A stretch of DNA of 64,000 nucleotides from Pseudomonas sp. M47T1 (GTDB lineage Bacteria; Pseudomonadota; Gammaproteobacteria; Pseudomonadales; Pseudomonadaceae), in the NCBI RefSeq assembly GCF_000263855.1, contig NZ_AJWX01000004.1, forward strand, positions 186,001 through 250,000, written 5' to 3'. Shown in pieces: positions 37,607 through 44,923 of the stretch. Position numbers and translations under genes: made by a program. The first letter of the stretch is position 1. Every line of letters begins with the position of its first letter. Below the pieces are notes generated by a model that made no database searches, was not told the DNA's origin, and saw only the letters and a program-made list of their open reading frames with translations.

Positions 37607-38785
37607 TCAGCCACGAATGCGGCTGCCGTTGCCCACGATGAGTGCGCCTAGCATCAATAGGACTGCTGCGCCTATGAACGTGGCGGCTATAGAGCCGTGG
37701 TCCAGCAGGAACCCACCCAATGCACCACCCGACATGATCGAGAGCTGAATGGCCGCCACCAGGAGCCCGCCACCACTCTCTGGGTCATCGCCTATTCCTT
37801 TGCTGAGCCAGGTTGACCAGGCCACAGGGATCGCTGCGTTCAGTCCACCCCAGCAAATCATGGCAACTGCCACCCCAGGCTTGAGATGCCCGAGAACAAG
37901 CAACCCAAGCGTTACAGCAGCCAAGAGAAAAGGCAGATAGCGTAGGAGTGCATAGAGCCGGTCATTGACTAGAGCCGTGGAGGCATAAGTGCCAGCGAAC
38001 CCAGCGACTCCCAACCCAAGCAAAAATAGAGACAACTGCGGGGTCGTCGCTTGGGTATAGGTCTCTAAAAATGGGCGCATGTAGGTGAAGGCGCAAAAGG
38101 CACCGGCGAAGGTCAGCATCACGCCGATCATTGCAAAAGCCACATTTCGACGTTTGAGCAAGCCAAACAAAGTGCGTACTGAGGTAGTAGCCTTGGGTGG
38201 CATGGGAGGGAGGCTGATCCACTGCCAGGCTAGATTAAGAATCACGAGCGGCACCAGCCCCCAGAACACCCCTCTCCAGCCAATGACGCCGCCCAAGTAG
38301 CTGCCAATGGGAGCTGCGAACGCAGTCGCAATAGCATTACCTGTATAAATGATACCCAACGCCTTGGGTACCACGTTGGACGGCACTAAACGCATAACGG
38401 TCGCGGTCGCCAGCGCCCAGAACCCGCCGATGGAGATGCCGAGGATCGCGCGGGCAATCATCAATAGGGCAAAGCTCGGGGCCTCGGCGATCAGTATCAA
38501 GGAGGCCAGCATCAGCGCTGTTAGTCCGATCAAGACGTAGCGGCGATCTATCCGCCCGACTATGGCCGAAATGAAAAGACTCGTGATGACGGCGAATAAT
38601 CCCGACACAGAGATCGCCTGCCCGGCCATGCCTTGCGTAGCACCAAGGTCCGAAGCAATCGGTGTTAGCAAACTGACAGGCATGAATTCAGACGCGATCA
38701 GCATCGCTACACACATAGCGAGGGAGCCAACGGCGCTCCACACATTTCGATCAGGTGCGGCAATTCCAAGTTCAGCGGTCTGCAT
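37607..38785 (-). CDS. MFS transporter (AraJ/YdhP-like exporter)
   Basis: The protein has 392 residues; GGAGGACGTAG precedes ATG. Twelve membrane helices, with motif-A-like GRIDRRYVLIGL, and ASEFMPVSLLTPIASDLGATQGMAGQAISVSG at the N-terminus, typical of DHA1 drug/sugar efflux members. It is intact, unlike its relative at 24502. It lies upstream of the aldehyde oxidase operon and downstream of a LysR gene; it may export the aldehyde or its product. Confidence 0.92.
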   Translation of the reverse strand: MQTAELGIAAPDRNVWSAVGSLAMCVAMLIASEFMPVSLLTPIASDLGATQGMAGQAISVSGLFAVITSLFISAIVGRIDRRYVLIGLTALMLASLILIAEAPSFALLMIARAILGISIGGFWALATATVMRLVPSNVVPKALGIIYTGNAIATAFAAPIGSYLGGVIGWRGVFWGLVPLVILNLAWQWISLPPMPPKATTSVRTLFGLLKRRNVAFAMIGVMLTFAGAFCAFTYMRPFLETYTQATTPQLSLFLLGLGVAGFAGTYASTALVNDRLYALLRYLPFLLAAVTLGLLVLGHLKPGVAVAMICWGGLNAAIPVAWSTWLSKGIGDDPESGGGLLVAAIQLSIMSGGALGGFLLDHGSIAATFIGAAVLLMLGALIVGNGSRIRG

Positions 38786-38982
38786 CTACGTCCTCCACAT
38801 TGTTCCGGCTCAAGACGCCTCATAGCTCAATGAACACAAGTCATCAGCGTTGGTCTTGGTGGATTTAGTGAGATCAAGGTACATGCGCAATAACGGGGCG
38901 TATATTGGGGTACATGTGATGCGGTGATGAGTGAAGCTCAGCAATAAGGTGATGCGACGAGTAACAAGCGCCAGCATGGCGT

Positions 38983-39888
38983 CTATCCCAATGGCGCGAT
39001 TTCTCGAATCATGTCGATAAGAAGACGAAGTCCCAGCGGTTGCTGGCGATAGCTGGAATAGTAGATGTGGAACCCGGGGCTTACGCTCGCCCAATCCTCA
39101 AGAACCAGCTGTAGCGACCCGTCTTTCAGGTACGGCGCGAGTACCGGCTCAGCGGCATATATCAACCCTGCGCTCTCGCAAGCCAAGGCTAACGCAATTC
39201 GGGTTTCATCGAGGATGACACCACCAAAAACGGACACAGCCAGCCGCTCGCCGTCTTTTTCGAATTCCCAGTCATAGACTTTGCCGGTCCCGATCTTGAA
39301 TTTCATACATTGATGACGCTTGAGGTCCTCGGGATGCTCGGGCGTACCCCATTTACGCAAATACTCGGCTGTGCCGGCGACAACCCACCTGATGTCCGGA
39401 GAAAGACGATGCGCAATCATCCCCTCTGGTACAGTCGCGCCAAATCTCATCCCTGCGTCAAACCCACCTTCCACAACGTCCACCATTGTGTTCGAAATCG
39501 AAATATCGATTTCGATATCCGGGTAGCGCTCACCAAACACTGGCAGAACAGGCGCCAACAAGAGAAGCGCGGCATCGCTGAAAATGTTCAGTCGTATTCG
39601 GCCTGCTGGCTCGTCCCTGTAGCGGTTGATGACGTCCATGGCCTGGTCAATTCGGTCAATAGGGTCATTGATCAGCTCTAGCAGTTCTTGCCCAGCTGCG
39701 GTAAGCGTCACGTTACGTGTCGTCCGGTTAAGCAGCCGCACACCAAGTCTGGCCTCCAACGCCTTGATGGCGTGACTCAACGCGGATGCGCTGATACCTA
39801 CCTCCAGACCTGCACGACTGAAGCTCAGATGCCGGCCAACGGCTAGGAAATACATAAAGTCGGCAAGGTTAGCGCGAGTGAGCTGCAT
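38983..39888 (-). CDS. LysR family transcriptional regulator
   Basis: The protein has 301 residues from ATG 39888; a longer frame to 39930 has a poorer start. Helix-turn-helix LADFMYFLAVGRHLSFSRAGLEVGISASALSHAIKALEARLGVRLLNRTTRNVTLT; effector domain GRIRLNIFSDAALLLLAPVLPVFGERYPDIEI. It is divergent from the MFS/cyclophilin genes at 40252 and upstream of the MFS and pao genes on its own strand, so it could control either side. Confidence 0.92.
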   Translation of the reverse strand: MQLTRANLADFMYFLAVGRHLSFSRAGLEVGISASALSHAIKALEARLGVRLLNRTTRNVTLTAAGQELLELINDPIDRIDQAMDVINRYRDEPAGRIRLNIFSDAALLLLAPVLPVFGERYPDIEIDISISNTMVDVVEGGFDAGMRFGATVPEGMIAHRLSPDIRWVVAGTAEYLRKWGTPEHPEDLKRHQCMKFKIGTGKVYDWEFEKDGERLAVSVFGGVILDETRIALALACESAGLIYAAEPVLAPYLKDGSLQLVLEDWASVSPGFHIYYSSYRQQPLGLRLLIDMIREIAPLG

Positions 39889-40251
39889 CAATTTACCTAC
39901 GTAGAAATCATCCCGAAAATTTCCCGGCATTGGACCTGGTTTAGCCTTGAGCGTCGCCTTTGGTCAGTATACGCATGAGCATCATCCTCTTTAAGTGAGC
40001 GTAGCTCATCATAGAAATGCGATTTGCGCATGAATGGAAATCTACTAGGAAAGTGACTACCTATGGCTCTGGCCGCTATTACTGAGCCTTCCTCAGCGCA
40101 GCATGTTGCTGAAGCCGGGTAACTATTCAACTGTCCATTAAGTACCCTTCTACTGCAAAGCCCAAGGCTTCTAAATAGACACGTTTCGGAATCAAGCCTT
40201 ACACGCAGATTGAGAGTTGATTGCGCCGCCTTGATCAACCTTGAAGGATCT
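39889..40251. other. Divergent intergenic region (LysR / MFS)
   Basis: No gene is recognised in 363 bp. It should contain both promoters. Short symmetric pieces occur (GAGC-GTA-GCTC around 40001), but none is convincing as an operator. Confidence 0.4.
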
Positions 40252-41511
40252 ATGTCGACTCAAATAAAACCTCACGCTGCCTCCACACACCAATCCACGG
40301 AATCGCTGCCCATAGCCCCGTTGTTAGCGCTGGCGATGACGGGATTCCTTTGCATCGTGACAGAGACGCTCCCGGCAGGTTTGCTCCCCGGCATCGTGCA
40401 GGACCTGAAAGTGTCGCCATCGCAAGCTGGCCAAATGGTGACGGCTTACGCTGCCGGCTCGCTAATTGCCGCAATTCCGTTATCCATTGCAACCCAGAGG
40501 TGGAGACGCCGCTCAGTGCTATTGGCCACAATCATAGGGTTCCTGTTATTCAACTCGATTACCGCTATTTCCCCTTCGTTCATCGTCACCTTGATAGCAC
40601 GGTTTTTGGCAGGTGCAGCAGCTGGATTAGGCTGGAGCCTAATCGGCGGCTATGCGAGGAGACTGGTCAAGCCTGAGCTTCAGGGCCGTGCGCTTGCAAT
40701 TGCCATGGCAGGAACGCCTCTAGCGCTATCTTTAGGAGTTCCCTTGGGTACTTGGTTGGGCAACAACCTTGGCTGGCGCGCGACTTTCGGTACCCTCTCC
40801 GGCCTTTCAGTAGCGCTAATCGTTTGGTCGTTACTCAAAGTACCCAACTATCCCGGGCATTCCAGTGGCAAGCGGATGGGGGTATTGGACGCACTCAGCA
40901 AGCCGGGGGTGAAGCCAATCATGGGCGTCATCCTCGCATGGATGCTGGCTCATAATATCCTCTACACCTACATCGCTCCCTTTGTCTCGGCCTCTGACTT
41001 GTCGGGCCGAGTTGACAAAATTCTATTCGGCTTCGGCGCATCAGCACTGATAGGTATCTGGGCGATCAGCCGAGTGGTCGACAACCATTTGCGCGTTGCG
41101 GTGCTTGTCTGCCTGATCGGCTTCCTGGCTGTCTCGATCATGCTCGGCCTCGCTCGGAGCACGCCTTCGATTATTTACGCCGCAGTGGTGCTATGGGGAC
41201 TTACTTTCGGCGGTGCTGCGACCCTGCTCCAAACTGCATTAGCAAAGGCAGCCGGACCGGCCGCGGACGTGGCCCAATCCATCAGCGTCGTGGTGTGGAA
41301 CACCGCTATTGCCGGAGGCGGTGTGCTTGGCGGAATCATATTGCATTCGCTGGGCGTAGCTGCTTTTCCATGGGTGCTCCTGGTTCTCATTTCAATGGCG
41401 TTATGCGCGGCCTATTTCTCTTCCACACACGCCTTTCCAAAAGCACACAACAACACGGTCGCCAGCCAACAAAATACGCCGGTTGACCGGTGCCCCGACC
41501 AAGCAGGATGA
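40252..41511 (+). CDS. MFS transporter (sugar/arabinose efflux type)
   Basis: The protein has 419 residues from ATG 40252, with GAAGGA upstream. Twelve predicted helices: LLALAMTGFLCIVTETLPAGLLPGIVQDLKVSPSQAGQMVTAYAAGSLIAAIPLSIATQRWRRRSVLL is the classic DHA1 opening (E in TETLPAG; motif A region). Efflux of small organic compounds is expected. The stop codon overlaps a possible ATG of the next gene, so the exporter and the cyclophilin-like protein are linked. Confidence 0.92.
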   Translation: MSTQIKPHAASTHQSTESLPIAPLLALAMTGFLCIVTETLPAGLLPGIVQDLKVSPSQAGQMVTAYAAGSLIAAIPLSIATQRWRRRSVLLATIIGFLLFNSITAISPSFIVTLIARFLAGAAAGLGWSLIGGYARRLVKPELQGRALAIAMAGTPLALSLGVPLGTWLGNNLGWRATFGTLSGLSVALIVWSLLKVPNYPGHSSGKRMGVLDALSKPGVKPIMGVILAWMLAHNILYTYIAPFVSASDLSGRVDKILFGFGASALIGIWAISRVVDNHLRVAVLVCLIGFLAVSIMLGLARSTPSIIYAAVVLWGLTFGGAATLLQTALAKAAGPAADVAQSISVVVWNTAIAGGGVLGGIILHSLGVAAFPWVLLVLISMALCAAYFSSTHAFPKAHNNTVASQQNTPVDRCPDQAG

Positions 41512-41516
41512 ATATC

Positions 41517-42038
41517 ATGTCCAGACAAAACGATGCCTCGCGCGGTGCCGCTAAAAGCGCGGAGGATTGGGCGCTTGCGTCAGGCCTAACGGCTAGCTTG
41601 ATAGCCAGCAATGAAGCGCATAGCGAACAAAATAGGAATGCCGCCGGCGCTAGTGAACTATCGACAGCGACCAAGGGGGCTCTGTACGTCGCGATGAGGG
41701 CGCCGCAGGGAACGATAGAATTTAAACTCGACGACAACAAATCATCGCGGGATTTCGCTTCAATGCTGCCGTTGGAGGCGACATTGGAAGACTACGCCTC
41801 GACCGAGAAGATCTCGTACCTACCGCGAAAACTGATTATCCAAGATGCGCCAGACGGTTATACGCCTCGTGAAGGCGACATGGCCTACTACGCGCCTTGG
41901 GGAAATTTTGCGATTTTCCATAAAGACTTCACTTACTCGATAGGCTTAGTGAAGCTCGGCACACTCCTTTCAGGAATGGACATATTGCGTAAAAAAGGGC
42001 CTGTGCAGGTGAAGATGGAATTGGTACGCAAAAATTAA
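41517..42038 (+). CDS. Cyclophilin-like domain protein
   Basis: The protein has 173 residues from ATG 41517 (AGGA at good spacing); ATG 41508, overlapping the upstream stop, is an alternative. A polar N-terminal ~55 residues without a signal peptide precede a cyclophilin-like domain: GTIEFKLDDNKSSRDFASMLPLEATLEDYASTEKISYLPRKL, GDMAYYAPWGNFAIFHKDFTYSIGLVKLG. It resembles the secreted protein at 29400 in fold but is cytoplasmic. Its co-transcription with an exporter is consistent with a ligand-binding accessory role; unproven. Confidence 0.82.
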   Translation: MSRQNDASRGAAKSAEDWALASGLTASLIASNEAHSEQNRNAAGASELSTATKGALYVAMRAPQGTIEFKLDDNKSSRDFASMLPLEATLEDYASTEKISYLPRKLIIQDAPDGYTPREGDMAYYAPWGNFAIFHKDFTYSIGLVKLGTLLSGMDILRKKGPVQVKMELVRKN

Positions 42039-42182
42039 GGGGCTTCAGCACCCCGATACTAAGTACTGTCTCTATCGCGCACTTGTGATTATTGAGCATT
42101 CCTCACATGGGCATGAGGGTCTAGCCACATAGAGATGATGCGGGTAAAGATTTAAAATAATGGCTCTTGCCCGCAGGATCTC

Positions 42183-42479
42183 ATGATGACCATCGACTCG
42201 GTGAATACTCTTGAAATACGCAGCTTTGACGTACTAGATGCTGGATTCCAAGGCGTGTTACAGGCACACGTCGAGCGCTTAAAGGGTGCACCCGGGTGCC
42301 TTGGCTATGCGCTAAACGCAGCAGCTACAGGCGCAACAACCTGGATCATCTGTGGATATTGGGAGAGCGAATCTCAAATGAACGCTCATCTCTGTAGCCA
42401 GGAAGTGACGCAGCTCGTGAATCTGCTGATCGAGGCCGGTACCAGTCTCTGCTTTACTTGCTTCAAACCAAATTCTTGA
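42183..42479 (+). CDS. Antibiotic biosynthesis monooxygenase (ABM)-like protein
   Basis: A ferredoxin-like-fold small protein of 98 residues: LEIRSFDVLDAGFQGVLQAHVERLKGAPGCLGYALNAAATGATTWIICGYWESESQMNAHL follows the ABM pattern (central GCLGY, then W-x-E-S). Family members are quinone monooxygenases, heme-degrading enzymes or binding proteins. The catalytic identity is not clear. Start at 42183 or 42186. Confidence 0.7.
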   Translation: MMTIDSVNTLEIRSFDVLDAGFQGVLQAHVERLKGAPGCLGYALNAAATGATTWIICGYWESESQMNAHLCSQEVTQLVNLLIEAGTSLCFTCFKPNS

Positions 42480-42744
42480 ACCCTGTGTGAACGGAACGCT
42501 TTACCACTGCGGTGGTAGGTAAACGGGATGACTCTAGTGAGGATCATGCTCCCATGCTCGTAGCGGCGGGCGACGACATTGGTTGAAGAAAAGACTATGA
42601 ATTTATCATTATCTATTCTAAGCGCTATTACAAGAACGTCCCTAACGCTACAAGGCTATGCTGCATTCTCCGACGAGATTCTACGGCAAGCAAATAACTA
42701 GGATCGTAAGATCTTAAACCTGAAAAATATTAATTGGACAAATT
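42480..42744. other. Intergenic region
   Basis: These 265 bp hold no recognisable gene. A hairpin-like ACCACTGCGGTGGT at 42503 may terminate the upstream gene. From here to 44900 the GC content falls clearly below the neighbours. Confidence 0.4.
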
Positions 42745-43143
42745 ATGAACGCCATAAAGATTGTCTGCACCTCAGTCTTTCTTCTGAGCCTGGCAGCCTG
42801 CACAACTAATCCTGTACCTCTGGCTGCTGGGCAATCCAAGGTAACCCTAAAAGCACAGCCAGGGGATGAAATGATCGCCAGACGTCTAGATGAAGTGCCT
42901 TCTGAGAATTTTGGGCACTTTGTCATAAGTGCTGGGGAACACACAATGGAAATAGGAATCGTCAAAAAGGGCTATCAAGAAAGCCATCGTACTTGCCTTG
43001 CGAAGCTCAGTTACAAGTATTTTCAAGCCAATAAAAGCTATGACCTAGTTGAGAGAAGTAGCCGTGGTGGGGGTGTGACGTTGACGCTTATTGAGAACAA
43101 CGTTGGCACGATTAAAGAAACCGACAACGTTGCTTGTCTGTAA
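42745..43143 (+). CDS. Small lipoprotein, unknown function
   Basis: The protein has 132 residues. Signal peptide with lipobox LAAC (MNAIKIVCTSVFLLSLAAC) predicts lipid anchoring. The rest (SKVTLKAQPGDEMIARRLDEVPSENFGHFVISAGEHTMEIGIVKKGY...CLAKLSYKYFQANKSYDLVERS) resembles small beta-sandwich envelope lipoproteins in which a conserved H-x-hydrophobic strand is followed by a YxF-type element. I do not assign a family. It is AT-rich relative to the cargo to its left. Confidence 0.78.
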   Translation: MNAIKIVCTSVFLLSLAACTTNPVPLAAGQSKVTLKAQPGDEMIARRLDEVPSENFGHFVISAGEHTMEIGIVKKGYQESHRTCLAKLSYKYFQANKSYDLVERSSRGGGVTLTLIENNVGTIKETDNVACL

Positions 43144-43417
43144 TAGTTTTTTGCTGCATCACCATGGCTCGTGGTGAGACGTGCTCGCCGTGGGTGACGT
43201 CGCGCACCTGTAGCTTTGTTAAATCGCAAGCACGAAGCTGACTGTCGATGGCCAGATCGAAGACAGCTAGATCCCGAGTTCCTTTTGCATTTTAATGCGT
43301 TACGCGGATGGCCCGAATATCCCACAGTCGTAACGGAAGTTTCTGCTCGACCAATTTTCCTTTGCTCCAAAGCTCACGGCTGCCTGCAGCGATGATTTTC
43401 GTGGCGGTCCCCCACGT

Positions 43418-43885
43418 ATGGATGTTCACAGCTCTCGAGTCACTGGGTCCATGGAAGGGCACCTCATTAAACAGTCTTACATTCAAGCCCGCACTTCTAA
43501 TCGCACATGGATTGAGATCGAAGATGTCCATCAAGCGTATATCTCAAGCGCTTACTATGCAAACCGGATAGACGTTGAAGAGCTAGAGCGCATTGCAATT
43601 CAAAAAAAATCGAAGCGAGAAGATCTTGTATGTCCCTTCGGCACGCCCATGCGGTCCAATGTAGTGCAATTCATGCGGAAGGAGCGGGATAACCGAGTCG
43701 CTCGTGCGGCATTCGAGGGTGCGCTGACGGCTCCCGAGCGAGAAGCGTACAAAAGTCTTAAGGTGGGTACAGATTTGAAGGATCGAGCCGCAAAGCGCTC
43801 TAAGCGCCCGTCTTTAGCAAAGCCAACAAATGATGATTTGATGAATGCGTTCAGCGATTTTTTTGATGACAAAGATAAGATTTAG
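43418..43885 (+). CDS. Hypothetical protein, possible C-terminal remnant of a Tn7-type TnsC/TniB ATPase
   Basis: The protein has 155 residues; the frame stays open back to 43334 without a better start, so it may be the 3' part of a longer, broken gene. The segment TWIEIEDVHQAYISSAYYANRIDVEELERIAIQKKSKREDLVCPF has the rhythm of the AAA+ lid and following ERIA..xDL..P stretch seen near the end of TnsC-like ATPases. No Walker motifs remain. This is a weak, by-eye similarity. It converges on the TniQ gene with a 7-bp gap, opposite to the normal tns orientation, so a rearrangement would be needed. Confidence 0.35.
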   Translation: MDVHSSRVTGSMEGHLIKQSYIQARTSNRTWIEIEDVHQAYISSAYYANRIDVEELERIAIQKKSKREDLVCPFGTPMRSNVVQFMRKERDNRVARAAFEGALTAPEREAYKSLKVGTDLKDRAAKRSKRPSLAKPTNDDLMNAFSDFFDDKDKI

Positions 43886-43892
43886 TAAGCGC

Positions 43893-44774
43893 TTAATATT
43901 TAACATGCATAAGGTCATTTACATTTCGCACCGGACCGCCTACCGCAAGCACACTATCAAGCAAGCTTGCAAAGCTGCCATACACAATTGCAATGACATA
44001 AATGATGTACTCGCTATACTTGAGATCGGGTCGGTAATTGTTGCCTGTTTCGGCTATTCTCTTGGACATATCAAGCCGGTGCTTGAGTGCATTTTTTTTG
44101 GTCTCTGAAATTAGCCCACAGTCTGACTGTCTGTTAATTTCAGCAGCAATATGTTCTGTAACAAATTCCAGATCAACTGTGAGCTTCGACTCGCCAATCT
44201 CAGTGAATATCTCGGAAAGTACTAGCTGCCATCCATCATAATTTATCTTGGATTCACACTGGTGAATATAGCGTCCGCCACATCCTTTCCATAGCAGATC
44301 ATGACCATATGCATAGCCGTGAATATTGATGTCCTTAGCACATATAGGGCATTTTCTTAGTAGAAGTGTGTTGTGCTTCGAACATACTTTTACGTATCTA
44401 TGATCACGCCTCCAATAGGGGAAGCCAAGCTGGACGATATCGTCTTTCACACATTGAACACAGATTCCTGGAAGTTGATGCTCCGTTATGAACCGCACTC
44501 CACGTGACTGATAATCCGATCGGGCGTAGCTTTTTTGATTTGAGCCCGGGAAAACCGCCACTTGGGAATAGCTTGTGTGATCGTGGAGCAGACGATTGAA
44601 ACCGTACGTGTCGCCCCTTCCCAGTACCTCTGCGATGAGTTGAATACTGGATCCCCGCATATCGTACGTGGAGATTTTTCTGAACCTGATTGATTCCGGT
44701 GATTCAGGGTCCAGAAAGAAATGCCTTTCTAAAAATGAGCGTAGGCATTCGTGCGGTTGGATGGTTAAGAGCAT
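43893..44774 (-). CDS. TniQ/TnsD-family transposition target-selection protein
   Basis: The protein has 293 residues. N-terminal TniQ core: PHECLRSFLERHFFL, IAEVLGRGDTYGFNRLLHDHTSYSQVAVF, then a zinc-finger set C105-x2-C108, C131-x2-H134, C142-x2-C145 around FPYWRRDHRYVKVCSKHNTLLL. In Tn7, TnsD uses such a domain to bind the 3' end of glmS and direct insertion downstream. It is shorter than Tn7 TnsD (~500 residues). It starts 125 bp inside the glmS-proximal transposon end and is transcribed inward. No clear ribosome binding site is seen. AT-rich compared with the chromosome. Confidence 0.85.
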   Translation of the reverse strand: MLLTIQPHECLRSFLERHFFLDPESPESIRFRKISTYDMRGSSIQLIAEVLGRGDTYGFNRLLHDHTSYSQVAVFPGSNQKSYARSDYQSRGVRFITEHQLPGICVQCVKDDIVQLGFPYWRRDHRYVKVCSKHNTLLLRKCPICAKDINIHGYAYGHDLLWKGCGGRYIHQCESKINYDGWQLVLSEIFTEIGESKLTVDLEFVTEHIAAEINRQSDCGLISETKKNALKHRLDMSKRIAETGNNYRPDLKYSEYIIYVIAIVYGSFASLLDSVLAVGGPVRNVNDLMHVKY

Positions 44775-44855
44775 AGGGGAGCACCTAGGACTTCTTCAAG
44801 GCCCGGAGAGCCGAGATGACGCAGACCGCTTGGAGGCCCTAACGGCTCCAAGCGA

Positions 44856-44899
44856 GACCGTTTTTAATATTTAGAGACAGACTTTAATCTTCACGATCA
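44856..44899 (-). repeat. Right end of the Tn7-like element
   Basis: Read inward on the minus strand: terminus TGATCGTGAAG, then iterons ATTAAAGTCTGTC (44888-44876) and ATTAAAAACGGTC (44868-44856) exactly 20 bp apart. The same 20-bp period is present in the right-end remnant at 23366-23400. Tightly spaced TnsB sites characterise Tn7 right ends. Confidence 0.78.
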
Positions 44900-44923
44900 C
44901 CCCGGCTACGCTAAGACGGCTAC
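44899..44923. other. attTn7 junction downstream of glmS
   Basis: The 25 bp between the transposon terminus and the glmS stop. ACCCC (44899-44903) is the presumed target duplication, also found at 23412-23416; its first base is shared with the terminal repeat. Insertion about 25 bp after the glmS stop is the known Tn7 site. Confidence 0.75.

Larger units (their letters stand above)
23417..44899. mobile_element. Tn7-like transposon inserted at the glmS attachment site (21.5 kb, defective)
   Basis: The ends 23417-23442 and 44899-44874 (reverse) are inverted repeats identical at 22 of 26 positions, both starting TGATCGT and both with an ATTAAAGTC iteron starting 11 bp inside. ACCCC flanks both ends (23412-23416 and 44899-44903, the latter sharing one base with the repeat). 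The right end lies 25 bp past the glmS stop, the Tn7 insertion position. A TniQ/TnsD-like gene lies just inside the right end, transcribed inward as tns genes are in Tn7. No intact tnsA, tnsB or tnsC is visible. The cargo is redox and detoxification genes with LysR regulators and MFS exporters. Confidence 0.75.

Noticed and set aside
43292-43534. Minus-strand frame of 80 codons opposite the start of the 43418 frame
   Set aside because: It has no recognisable domain or ribosome binding site and overlaps a better candidate on the other strand.
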